Source: Planctomycetota bacterium
Lineage (GTDB): Bacteria > Planctomycetota > JAPUJT01
Direction of reading: 5' to 3'
Assembly: GCA_027296055.1 (NCBI GenBank)
Contig: JAPUJT010000100.1
Location: 1 to 32,332 of the forward strand
DNA: 32,332 nucleotides
The notes under the pieces are model-generated. The model saw only the letters and a list, made by a program, of their open reading frames with translations, was not told where the DNA came from and ran no database searches. The position numbers and the translations under genes were made by a program. This document shows positions 23,575 to 32,167 of the stretch, one piece after another. How positions within the stretch are numbered: position 1 is the first letter of the stretch; each line of letters starts with the position of its first letter.

Positions 23575-25074
23575 ATGCCTCGGTTCACCTCGCCTGGTTT
23601 GTTTCTGTGTAGCATGATCTTGTGCGGGCTGATCTCCCAGGGAGTGGTCACGGCCCAGGAGAAAAAGCCCGGACTCCCCGATCCTGGAATCGAATTAGAT
23701 ACGGATCACACGGCTCTCGTTATCACCGATCCTCAAAACGATTTCCTCAGCGAGAAGGGCGCCACCTGGAAGCTCGTTGGCGGAAACGTCACCGAGAACA
23801 ATACGGTCGCGAACATCGAGTCGTTGATGAAGGCAGCCAAGAAGGCCGGGATTCCCGTCTTCGTGTCCCCTCATTACTACTACCCCACCGACAAGGGGTG
23901 GAAGTTCGAGGGAGCGCTCGAGGCGGCGATGCACGCCATGGGGATGTTCGATCGGAAGGGCGCCTTGACGACGGAAGGATTCGAGGGCTCTGGGGCGGAC
24001 TGGCTGAAGCTATACAAGCCCTTGATCGAGGACGGCGAGACCGTGATCGCGAGCCCGCATAAAGTCTACGGTCCGGAGGCGAACGATCTGGCGCTACAGC
24101 TCAGGAAGCGGCACATCGACAAGGTGATCCTCGCCGGCATGTCGGCCAACCTGTGCGTGGAATCCCACATGCGTGAGCTGATCGAGAACGGCTTTGAGGT
24201 GGCGGTTGTCTCGGACGGGACCGCGGCGGCACAGCTGCCCGGGTTGGATGGATACAAGGCGGCAATGACCAACTTCCGTTTCATTGCCAGCAGCGTCATG
24301 ACGACCAAGGACGCCGTGGCGGCGATGGGCAAGACCAAGCCGTCCGAGCCGGAGGGCTCAGGGGTAGCCATCGGCACGACAAAGAGGGAAGGGGACGAGA
24401 CGCCTCTGCCGACTCCGGGTCTGACGGTCGATCTGCATCACACCGCGGTGGTCATCACCGATCCCCAGAACGACTTCCTCAGCGAGAAGGGCGTGACGTG
24501 GAAGCTCGTGGGCCGAAACGTTACCGAGAACAATACGGTCGCGAACATCGAGTCGTTGATGAAGGCGGCCAAGAAGGCCGGAATTCCTGTCTTCGTCTCC
24601 CCTCATTACTATTACCCGACCGATAAGGGCTGGAAGTTCGAGGGGGCGCTCGAGGCGGCGATGCACGCCATGGGGATGTTCGATCGGAAGGGCGCCTTGA
24701 CGACGGAAGGATTCGAGGGCTCTGGGGCGGACTGGCTGAAGCTATACAAGCCTCTGATCGAGGACGGCGAGACCGTGATCGCGAGCCCGCATAAAGTCTA
24801 CGGTCCGGAGGCGAACGACCTCGCCCTCCAGTTGAGGAAGCGGCACATCGACAAGGTGATCCTCGCCGGCATGTCGGCAAACCTGTGTGTGGAAGCCCAC
24901 ATGCGTGAGCTGATCGAGAACGGCTTTGAGGTGGCGGTTGTCTCGGACGGGACAGCGGCGGCCCAGCTTCCCGATCTCGATGGCTACGAATCGGCCATGA
25001 CGAATTTCCGCTTCATCGCCAGCGCCGTCGTCACGACGAAGGAGGTGACCGAGGCGATGGGGAAGGCCAAGTAA
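23575..25074 (+). CDS. Exported protein with two tandem isochorismatase-family (cysteine hydrolase) domains
   Basis: The 499-residue product has a Sec signal ending at VTA (residue 27). Two isochorismatase-like domains follow, offset by exactly 244 codons. Each retains the catalytic triad: Asp52 and Asp296 (ITDPQNDFLSE), Lys163 and Lys407 (PHKVYGPEANDL), Cys194 and Cys438 (GMSANLCVE). The linker (KTKPSEPEGSG to PLPTPG) is Pro/Gly/Ser-rich. The domains are almost identical in protein, and long blocks are identical in DNA. Family members hydrolyse amides such as nicotinamide or vinyl ethers such as isochorismate; the exported location means the substrate is probably extracellular or periplasmic. 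AAAGGAG precedes ATG 23575. The gene ends 35 bases before a strong terminator. Confidence 0.93.
   Translation: MPRFTSPGLFLCSMILCGLISQGVVTAQEKKPGLPDPGIELDTDHTALVITDPQNDFLSEKGATWKLVGGNVTENNTVANIESLMKAAKKAGIPVFVSPHYYYPTDKGWKFEGALEAAMHAMGMFDRKGALTTEGFEGSGADWLKLYKPLIEDGETVIASPHKVYGPEANDLALQLRKRHIDKVILAGMSANLCVESHMRELIENGFEVAVVSDGTAAAQLPGLDGYKAAMTNFRFIASSVMTTKDAVAAMGKTKPSEPEGSGVAIGTTKREGDETPLPTPGLTVDLHHTAVVITDPQNDFLSEKGVTWKLVGRNVTENNTVANIESLMKAAKKAGIPVFVSPHYYYPTDKGWKFEGALEAAMHAMGMFDRKGALTTEGFEGSGADWLKLYKPLIEDGETVIASPHKVYGPEANDLALQLRKRHIDKVILAGMSANLCVEAHMRELIENGFEVAVVSDGTAAAQLPDLDGYESAMTNFRFIASAVVTTKEVTEAMGKAK
23914..24086 (+). repeat. Internal direct repeat, copy 1 (second copy 24646-24818)
   Basis: Bases 23914-24020 and 24023-24086 are identical to those 732 bases downstream, apart from the two bases at 24021-24022. 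Flanking parts of the two domains differ mostly at third codon positions. Confidence 0.9.
24646..24818 (+). repeat. Internal direct repeat, copy 2 (first copy 23914-24086)
   Basis: Identical to copy 1 except two adjacent bases. It encodes the stretch from the ALEAAMHAMGMF segment to GPEAND in the second domain. Recent duplication or gene conversion would explain the block pattern. Confidence 0.9.
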
Positions 25075-25108
25075 TCGAACGGCAAGCACCTGGATCCCGG
25101 AACGCAGG

Positions 25109-25147
25109 CCGGCCGCGGGGGGTTGCGACTCCCATGCGGCCGGTTTT
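25109..25147 (+). terminator. Rho-independent terminator
   Basis: CCGGCCGC (25109-25116) pairs with GCGGCCGG (25136-25143), extended inward by GGG against CCC, and is followed by TTTT (25144-25147). It lies 35 bases after the isochorismatase gene's stop. Confidence 0.85.
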
Positions 25148-25231
25148 CATCCCATCTCGAAGGGTTGAGGTGCGACCCCACTTTGGACTACCATCTGGTG
25201 GGGATGTCGACAACTTCAGGGGAACAAGCGC

Positions 25232-27400
25232 ATGAAGGGCCAGCCTCGATGGACACTTATCTCCGTCGCAGTCTTGATGGTGGTCCTTGCTCCCGCTGGA
25301 TGTAGTAGCGGCGGTGGAGGAGCCGGCGGCGGAACCCTGGCTCCACCGACGGGTTTTGTGGCGACGGGCGCCGACAGCCAGGTCACTCTCGACTGGAACC
25401 CGGTGGTCGGCGCGGACTCGTATAGCATTTACTGGTCCACGTTTGCCGGCGTCACCAAGGCGACCGGCACACAGATGATGGCGACGGCCGCACCTCAGAT
25501 CCATGGCCCTCTTGCCAACGGGACCACCCACTTCTACGTGATCGCGAGCGTGCGCGCCGGAAGCGAGGGCGCCGACTCCACCGAGGTCTCGGCCACACCC
25601 CTGGCTCCCCCGACGGGGGTCACGGCCATGGCGGAGACGTCGCAGGTCACCGTCGATTGGGTCCCGTCCCCGGGGGCATCGTCTTACAATCTCTACTGGG
25701 GAACGAGTCCGGGAGTGACGAAGATCACGGGGACCCGGATCCTCGGTATCGTCGCCCCGTTCGTTCACACCGGCCTGACCGACGGCACGACACACTACTA
25801 TGTCGTCACGGCCGTGACCGGTCCTTCCGAGAGCGCCGAGTCGACCGAGACGTTCGCCATGCCTATCGCCGCGCCCACGGGGGTGTCCTCCACGGTCACC
25901 GGCGGCACGGAAGTCTCCGTCGACTGGAACCTCGTGACCGGAGCCACCTCATACAATCTGTACTGGGCCACGACGATGGGTGTGACCAAAGCGACGGGCA
26001 CCCCCGTCTCCTCGGTCACCTCCCCGTATCTGCACACGGGTCTCACCAGCGGCGTCACGTACTACTACGTCGTCACCGCCGTGACAACCGTCGGGAGCGG
26101 CGCCGAGAGCGTCGAGTCCATCGAGGCCGCCGCCACGCCGGGTAGCGCGACCGGGGTCTTCGATCCTACCTTCGGGGGCGGCTGGGTGGTTTTCGACGGG
26201 GGCGGAGTTGACGTGGGACGGTCGATCGTCGTCGATTCCACCGGGAGGATCCTCGTCTCGGGATACAGCATCGGGCTTGGCGGATTCGACATGGCTATCT
26301 TGAGATACCTCGACGACGGCTCTCTCGACACGACCTTCAACGGCCAGGGCTGGGTGACACACCATGACGCCGCGGGCGGGGGGGCTGCCGATCTCTCCCA
26401 GGGGCTCACGATCGATTCCATGGGTCGAATCCTCTCCGTCGGGTACAGCAGGAACGGGGCGGGCGACGACGACATGGCTATCTGGCGGTACGACACGAAC
26501 GGGTCTCTCGACACGACCTTCGGCACGACCGGATTCGTCGTCCACAACGATGCAGCGGGTGGAGACTGGCATGATCGAGGGACGGCGATCGCCGTCGGCG
26601 TCAACGACGTCGTCTATGCTACGGGAGAGAGTCACAACGGAGCGAATTTCGACATGGTGATCTGGGCTTACGACGCCACCGGTGCTCCCGACCTGACCTT
26701 TGGCACGGCAGGAATCGTTATCCACGACATGGTGGCGGGCGGCACCTTCGAATCGGGACGAGGGATAGTGGTCGATTCCTCCGGGGACATCATAGTTGGC
26801 GGACACGGGAGCAGTCCCCTGGGGGATTTTGACCAGGTACTGTGGAAGTATGACACGACGGGCACTCTCGACTCTTCATTCGGTTCAGGTGGGGTGGCGA
26901 TACACGACGGTGCGGGAGGAACGAACTCGTCTGACTGGGGGATCGGGATCAGCCTGGACGTGAGCGACAAACCGGTCGTCGCCGGTTATACGCAGGGGCC
27001 GACTCGCGACATGGTTCTCTGGCGCTACCGGACGAACGGGACTCTGGACAATTCCTTCGGCTCGGGTGGGTTCCTCACCCACGACAACGCCGCCGGTGGC
27101 TCCCTGAATGATTTCGGCTGGGGAGTCGCGATCGATGCGAGCGGACGAATCCTCGTCACCGGGTGGAGCCGTAACATGAACGGCAACGAGGACATGGTGA
27201 TCTGGCGATACGACGCGATGGGTACGCTGGACCCTGGTTTCGGAACAGGCGGCCTGGTCGTTCACGACAACGCCGCGGGAGGAAGTGGAGATGACTTCGG
27301 CCGCGGCATCACGACCGACCTCGCCAACCGTATCCTGGTCATCGGCTCGAGCACCAATGCCGGTGGCGACGAGGACATGGTGATCTGGCGGCTGCAGTAG
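25232..27400 (+). CDS. Surface lipoprotein with three FN3 domains and seven delta-60 repeats
   Basis: The 722-residue product has a lipoprotein signal (VAVLMVVLAPAGC, then SSGGGGAGGG linker). Three fibronectin type III-like domains follow, each beginning APPTG or similar and containing Y(S/N)(I/L)YW and a late (T/F)YYVV(T)A or FYVIA segment. From about residue 305 seven delta-60 repeats of about 60 residues fill the rest: each has (L)D.(T/S)FG..G, an I.VD..G.I.V.G strand pair and a (D)MVIWRY segment; the last ends MVIWRL. Delta-60 repeats are predicted beta-propeller-like units of secreted proteins, role unknown. No enzyme or anchoring domain is seen, so a surface binding or structural role is likely. 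It ends 5 bases before the convergent ggt stop. Confidence 0.92.
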   Translation: MKGQPRWTLISVAVLMVVLAPAGCSSGGGGAGGGTLAPPTGFVATGADSQVTLDWNPVVGADSYSIYWSTFAGVTKATGTQMMATAAPQIHGPLANGTTHFYVIASVRAGSEGADSTEVSATPLAPPTGVTAMAETSQVTVDWVPSPGASSYNLYWGTSPGVTKITGTRILGIVAPFVHTGLTDGTTHYYVVTAVTGPSESAESTETFAMPIAAPTGVSSTVTGGTEVSVDWNLVTGATSYNLYWATTMGVTKATGTPVSSVTSPYLHTGLTSGVTYYYVVTAVTTVGSGAESVESIEAAATPGSATGVFDPTFGGGWVVFDGGGVDVGRSIVVDSTGRILVSGYSIGLGGFDMAILRYLDDGSLDTTFNGQGWVTHHDAAGGGAADLSQGLTIDSMGRILSVGYSRNGAGDDDMAIWRYDTNGSLDTTFGTTGFVVHNDAAGGDWHDRGTAIAVGVNDVVYATGESHNGANFDMVIWAYDATGAPDLTFGTAGIVIHDMVAGGTFESGRGIVVDSSGDIIVGGHGSSPLGDFDQVLWKYDTTGTLDSSFGSGGVAIHDGAGGTNSSDWGIGISLDVSDKPVVAGYTQGPTRDMVLWRYRTNGTLDNSFGSGGFLTHDNAAGGSLNDFGWGVAIDASGRILVTGWSRNMNGNEDMVIWRYDAMGTLDPGFGTGGLVVHDNAAGGSGDDFGRGITTDLANRILVIGSSTNAGGDEDMVIWRLQ

Positions 27401-27405
27401 CCCGA

Positions 27406-29064
27406 CTACTCGCTGATGCTCTTGCCGATCCCTCGGTGATCGGAGACGGCGTGAGCCCGGTCGAGACCGATCTCGATTGCCTGGACGTCCCCGAGCGGGG
27501 AACTCACCGCTATGGTGTAGCCCAGGGAGACCAGCCCCCTTTCAGTCTCACGGGATAGCTGTGAGCCGGATTCCACCCGGATCGAGTCGTGATCCCGCGG
27601 GGGCCATTGATGGTGGAAGCGAGGGGCCTGCACCGCTTCGTCCAGTGTCATGCCAAAGAGGGTCCGGTTCATTATCACCTGAAATACCGAAGTGAATATG
27701 GTCGGACCGCCCGGCGATCCGAGAACCAACCAGAGACGCCCCTCCCGGTAGACGAAGGTGGGTGACATCGACGAGAGCATTCTCTTTCCCGGGGCGATCG
27801 CGTTGGCCTCGCCGCCTGTGACTCCGTAAAGGTTTGGCGCCCCAGGCTTGGCGGAGAAGTCGTCCATCTGGTTGTTCAGGAGGAAACCCGCCCCTCCGAC
27901 AACCACACCGGAGCCGTATCCACCGTTGAGGGTATACGTGTTGGAGACCGCCTGGCCCCATCGATCGACGATCGAGAAGTGCGTGGTCTCCTCGCTCTCG
28001 ACCTTCCCCCACGAGATGCTCTCGGGTTCTGACCTCGCCTCCGATCGGATCTCTCGATATCGGGCTTCGATGTAGTCGTCGGATATGAGCACCCGAGCCG
28101 GCACCCTCACGCGATCCGGATCGCCCAGGTAGTGGGATCGATCCGCGAAGACGCGCTTCTCGATCTCGGCGATTCGATGGATGTAGGCCGAGCTGTTTCT
28201 CTCGGGGAGCTCCTGCAACGCCGCCATCTTGAGCATCTGGATGAGGGCGACTCCGCCCGAGCTGGGGGGCGGCATGGAGACGATTCGCAGGTCGCCGATA
28301 GAGGCCGCGATCGGTTTCCGGATCACGGACCGGTATCTCCGAAGGTCACTCCGAGTGATAAGACCCCCGCCGCGGCGCATCTCGGCCACGATCAGATCGG
28401 CCGTATGCCCTTCGTAGAATCCGGCTGGACCCTCCGAAGCGATGCGCTTCAGCGTCTCCGCCAGTGCCGGCTGTCGGAAGAGCATGCCCTTTTCTCCTCC
28501 AAAGTACCTGGAGAAGTTCAGGTCTAGCGCATTCGTCAGCAGGGCCATCACGGAAAAGCGTCGGGCACGCGCCTCGTCCAGGGGCCACCCCTCCTCCGCC
28601 AGGGAAATCGCCGGCGCGAGCAGGCTCACCCAGGGAAGCGAGCCGTATAGCTGGTGTGCCGTCCATAAACCATGGACGGTCCCCGGCACTCCCGCCGCGA
28701 GGTGGCCCCAACGGCTGCGGTTTGGATGGACCTCTCCCGCCTCGGTCAGGTACATGTCTCGCGAGGCGGCGGACGGGGCGGTCTCCCTGTAGTCGATCGC
28801 CACCTGCTCGTCGCCCTGGTGGATGAGCATGAAGCCGCCCCCGCCGATGTTTCCGGCAGCCGGGAGCGTGACGGCCAGCGCAAAGCCCACCGCGACGGCA
28901 GCGTCCACGGCATTCCCGCCGCGCCGGAGCACTTCCGCACCGATCTCGGCGGCCCGCGGCTCCGGCGAGGCCACGGCCCCGCCCTCGAGAAGCTGCGGTC
29001 GGTCGGGTGTTACGCTGCAGGCGGTGAGGGCGAGCAGCCCCAGGATTCGCGCTATTCGAAACAT
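27406..29064 (-). CDS. ggt: Gamma-glutamyltransferase (exported)
   Basis: Ggt cleaves gamma-glutamyl bonds, as in glutathione, and self-cleaves at an internal Thr. The 552-residue product starts with a lipoprotein-like signal (ARILGLLALTAC, Cys16). The large-subunit motifs RRGGNAVDAAVAVGFAL and GNIGGGGFMLIH are present, and the small subunit would begin at Thr360 (codon 27985-27987) in EETTHFSIVDRWG. NNQMDDFSAKPG and GSPGGPTIFTSVFQ follow as expected. All key residues are intact, so it should be active. ATG 29064 is chosen over GTG 29082 because it opens the signal peptide; neither has an obvious Shine-Dalgarno site. It is divergent from a phosphotransferase gene (100-base gap). Confidence 0.96.
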   Translation of the reverse strand: MFRIARILGLLALTACSVTPDRPQLLEGGAVASPEPRAAEIGAEVLRRGGNAVDAAVAVGFALAVTLPAAGNIGGGGFMLIHQGDEQVAIDYRETAPSAASRDMYLTEAGEVHPNRSRWGHLAAGVPGTVHGLWTAHQLYGSLPWVSLLAPAISLAEEGWPLDEARARRFSVMALLTNALDLNFSRYFGGEKGMLFRQPALAETLKRIASEGPAGFYEGHTADLIVAEMRRGGGLITRSDLRRYRSVIRKPIAASIGDLRIVSMPPPSSGGVALIQMLKMAALQELPERNSSAYIHRIAEIEKRVFADRSHYLGDPDRVRVPARVLISDDYIEARYREIRSEARSEPESISWGKVESEETTHFSIVDRWGQAVSNTYTLNGGYGSGVVVGGAGFLLNNQMDDFSAKPGAPNLYGVTGGEANAIAPGKRMLSSMSPTFVYREGRLWLVLGSPGGPTIFTSVFQVIMNRTLFGMTLDEAVQAPRFHHQWPPRDHDSIRVESGSQLSRETERGLVSLGYTIAVSSPLGDVQAIEIGLDRAHAVSDHRGIGKSISE

Positions 29065-29164
29065 GATAGGGCAGCTTAGCACAGAGTTTCGTGACGCGCA
29101 CCAGACTCGGATTTCGTTTGCCTCCTGTCTACCCGGGTCACTACCATCATGCCCCTCGAACGGA

Positions 29165-30217
29165 ATGGTGAAAGAGCAACATCCAACCTTACCCGTCCCG
29201 ACTTCCGAGGAGGAGGTAACGGCCGACTGGCTGAGAGCCGCGCTGGCCGAGTCCTACCCGGACCTCCGTATCCGGTCGGTCGAGTCGAAGCGGATCGGAG
29301 AGGGCTTCGGGCTCTCGAGCCGCCTGTTTCGATTTCGGTGGGCCGAAACCGAGACTCCCTCGTCCGTGGTAGTGAAGCTCTGGGACACCGAGGGGCCTGC
29401 CGGCATCAGGGAGATCCACTTCTTCCGCGAATTTGGCGGCCAGACGGGCACGCGGATTCCCGGCTTCTATCACGGGGCTTTCGACCTGGACAGTAAGCGC
29501 GGAGTCTTGGTCCTGGAGGACCTCGGGGAAGTCATCCAGGGTGATTGCCTCGAGCAACTCGAGCTTGGCCGCTCGGAGATGCTTGCACGGAGTCTGGCCG
29601 GCCTCCATGCCGCCTGGTGGCAGAGGGAGGAGCTGGAGTCGGCGAAATGGCTGCCTCTGGTTACGGAGAGAGTTCGAGGGAGCGATTGGTTCGAGTCCCG
29701 GCGCACGATGTTCCTGGGGCGGTTCGAGGAGCGGCTGGACCGTTTCTGCCTCGAGCTACTCTCGCAGATCGAACGGGCGGAGGCGCGGGCTAACGAGCGT
29801 CTTGGGGGAGCGGCCGTGACGCTCCTGCACGCGGATCTTCACCTGGATAACGTCGTCTTCGAGACGGAGGCGGGCCGCCCCATTCTCCTCGACTGGGCGC
29901 GGACGGCAAAGGGTCCAGCCGTCCTCGACCTGGCCGACCTCCTCTACACCATCGCCCTGCCAGAGGACCGGGAGGAGGTATTCTCAACATATCTCTCCGA
30001 GCTCGCGAGCCGAGGCGTTGCGGAGCTGGACGAGCAAACCGTCCGCCATCAGCTCGGCGGAGCGCTTCTCCGGAAGTTTGACACCTGGACCTGTGGCGTG
30101 GGCCGATGGCAGCCCGCCTCGGAGCGAGAGTCGAGAATGATCGATTCCATGATTAAGCGCGCTCTGCAGGCCATTTCCGACTGGAGATCCCACGACCCTG
30201 ACCTCTTTCGGTTCTGA
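29165..30217 (+). CDS. Aminoglycoside-phosphotransferase-family small-molecule kinase
   Basis: The 350-residue protein has the protein-kinase-like phosphotransferase fold: GEGFGLSSRLFRF with SVVVKLW (nucleotide lobe), VLVLEDLGE (hinge), the catalytic LLHADLHLDNVVF (His-x-Asp and Asn), and ILLDWARTAKGPAVLDLADLL with the metal-binding Asp-Trp. The EDL hinge and overall sequence resemble the ecdysteroid-kinase-like/DUF1679 side of the family rather than drug-resistance enzymes. The substrate is unknown. The start ATG 29165 has a poor ribosome site; the frame is open upstream, but that part lies over ggt. Confidence 0.88.
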   Translation: MVKEQHPTLPVPTSEEEVTADWLRAALAESYPDLRIRSVESKRIGEGFGLSSRLFRFRWAETETPSSVVVKLWDTEGPAGIREIHFFREFGGQTGTRIPGFYHGAFDLDSKRGVLVLEDLGEVIQGDCLEQLELGRSEMLARSLAGLHAAWWQREELESAKWLPLVTERVRGSDWFESRRTMFLGRFEERLDRFCLELLSQIERAEARANERLGGAAVTLLHADLHLDNVVFETEAGRPILLDWARTAKGPAVLDLADLLYTIALPEDREEVFSTYLSELASRGVAELDEQTVRHQLGGALLRKFDTWTCGVGRWQPASERESRMIDSMIKRALQAISDWRSHDPDLFRF

Positions 30218-30317
30218 GAGGCAGGCCCCCCGGTAGCCCCTCCCCGGCGTCCTCGTTAGCATCTCCCCTTCCTCGTTGGGTCCGCAGGTCGGCAGATCTG
30301 CGGGTAAGGCTCAGAAC

Positions 30318-32120
30318 ATGACACCCTTGGCTCCGAAAATCAGAAACGTGGCCATCATCTCCCACGTGGATCACGGCAAGACGACCCTCGTCGATGGTCT
30401 CCTCTGGCAGACCGGCACTTTTCGAGAGAACGAAGAGGTGCAGGACCGGGTGATGGATTCCCTCGACCTCGAGAAGGAGCGGGGGATCACGATCGTGGCC
30501 AAGAACACCTCCGTCCGCTGGAAGGGGGTCAAGATCAACTTTGTCGACACCCCCGGGCATGCCGATTTCGGAGGCGAGGTCGAGCGCACCCTCTCCCTGG
30601 TCGACGGGGCGCTGGTCCTGGTGGATGCCTCCGAAGGGCCTCTTCCACAGACCCGGTTCGTCCTCCGCAAGGCCCTCGCGGCAGGCATCAAGCTCGTGGT
30701 CGTCATCAACAAGATCGATCGAGCGGATACGCGGATCGAGGCGGTCCACTCCGCCATCTTCGAGCTGCTGATCGATCTAGGTGCGTCGGAGGAGCAGATC
30801 GAATCGCCGGTCGTCTACACGAGTGCGCGGCTTCGAACGTCAACGCTGGACATGTCCGTACCCGGGGAGGATCTCGCCCCACTCCTCGATATGGTCGTCG
30901 AAGCCATCCCGCCTCCAAGGGGCGATCCGGACGGAGCTCTCCAGATCCTCGTGACGACACTGGGATACGACGACTACGTGGGGCCATTGGTGATCGGCCG
31001 GTTGCACTCCGGTCACGTCAGGAGGGCATCCTCCGTGGCCGTCGTGGGTGATGGAGGAGTGGTCCGGCCCGGGACGACGACGCGCCTCTACCTTTACGAG
31101 GGTCTGAGCCGTGTCGAGGTAGAGGAAGCCCCGTTCGGAGAGATCGTCTGTGTGGCAGGCCTCGATGGAGTTTGCATCGGAGACACCGTCGCCGACCGGG
31201 AGAGGCCGCGGGCGCTTCCCCGCGTGCAGGTCGAGGAGCCTACCGTCAGCCTCACGTTGAAGGCCAACACCTCGCCGCTCTCCGGTCGGGACGGGCGGTT
31301 TCTCACGGCGCGGCACATTGCCGACCGGCTCGAACAGGAGGGTCTCAGGAACTCGAGTCTCAGGATCCGCAAGGCCCCGGGGGGAGACGGTCGGGTCGTC
31401 GCTGGGAGGGGGGAGCTCCAGCTTGCCGTCCTGGTCGAGACAATGCGTCGGGAGGGCTACGAGATGGAGGTCTCGCGGCCCGAGGTGATCTTCCGCGAAG
31501 TGGATGGGGTCGTTCAGGAACCCTACGAGGATGTCATCATCGACGTCCCCTCGAACTTCATCGGGCCGGTTACGGAAGAGCTCTCCAATCGCAGGGGACA
31601 GGTGAGGACCCTCAGCGTTGGACCCGACGGCCGGGCTCGCATCGATATCAAGATCCCTTCACAGGGCCTGCTCGGTTTCCGATCCACATTCCTGATCGTC
31701 ACTCGCGGGCAGGGGATCCTGCACGCGAACCTCTCGGGTTACGAGCGAGCGGGCGATGCGGTGCCGGGTCGACTGGGGGGAAGCCTCGTCGCGGATCGAC
31801 CGGGAAGGGCCACGGCGTACGCCCTATGGAATCTCCAGGATCGCGGCACCCTGTTCGTCGCCCCCGGGACCGAGGTGTACCCGGGCATGGTCATCGGCGA
31901 GTCGAGCATCGAGCACGACATTCCGTGCAATCCGAGTCGGGAGAAGCACCTCACAAACGTGCGCGCCGCCAACGCCGACGATGACATCCACCTCAGCCGG
32001 ACGCGCACCCTCACCCTCGACCAGGCCCTCCTCTGGATCAACGCGACCGAGATGGTGGAGGTGACGCCAAAAATCTTCCGCATCCGGAAGCGAAGCCTGC
32101 CCTCCGCACGGGGAAGATAG
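30318..32120 (+). CDS. typA: Translational GTPase TypA/BipA
   Basis: TypA is a ribosome-binding GTPase related to EF-G, acting in 50S assembly and stress adaptation. The 600-residue length is normal. G motifs: AIISHVDHGKTTL (G1), ERGITI (G2), DTPGHADFGGEVER (G3), NKIDR (G4) and TSAR (G5). Domains II, III and V and the C-terminal domain are present, with the family-typical GLLGFRSTFL, NPSREKHLTNVRA and TLDQALLWI near the end. ATG 30318 gives the usual short N-terminus (KIRNVAIISH); TTG 30276 is less likely. GTAAGG lies about 10 bases upstream. Confidence 0.97.
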   Translation: MTPLAPKIRNVAIISHVDHGKTTLVDGLLWQTGTFRENEEVQDRVMDSLDLEKERGITIVAKNTSVRWKGVKINFVDTPGHADFGGEVERTLSLVDGALVLVDASEGPLPQTRFVLRKALAAGIKLVVVINKIDRADTRIEAVHSAIFELLIDLGASEEQIESPVVYTSARLRTSTLDMSVPGEDLAPLLDMVVEAIPPPRGDPDGALQILVTTLGYDDYVGPLVIGRLHSGHVRRASSVAVVGDGGVVRPGTTTRLYLYEGLSRVEVEEAPFGEIVCVAGLDGVCIGDTVADRERPRALPRVQVEEPTVSLTLKANTSPLSGRDGRFLTARHIADRLEQEGLRNSSLRIRKAPGGDGRVVAGRGELQLAVLVETMRREGYEMEVSRPEVIFREVDGVVQEPYEDVIIDVPSNFIGPVTEELSNRRGQVRTLSVGPDGRARIDIKIPSQGLLGFRSTFLIVTRGQGILHANLSGYERAGDAVPGRLGGSLVADRPGRATAYALWNLQDRGTLFVAPGTEVYPGMVIGESSIEHDIPCNPSREKHLTNVRAANADDDIHLSRTRTLTLDQALLWINATEMVEVTPKIFRIRKRSLPSARGR

Positions 32121-32167
32121 CGCCACAGTGTCGGTCGTGCCCCTACAATCGCAGCCTGGAGGGCTCC

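Noticed and set aside
28823..29164. An N-terminal extension of the phosphotransferase
   Set aside because: The extension is antisense to the ggt 5' end and resembles no kinase sequence; ATG 29165 begins shortly before conserved sequence.
29688..29698. A tRNA T-loop-like GGTTCGAGTCC
   Set aside because: It lies within the phosphotransferase coding region, and no acceptor stem, anticodon arm or D-arm could be matched around it.
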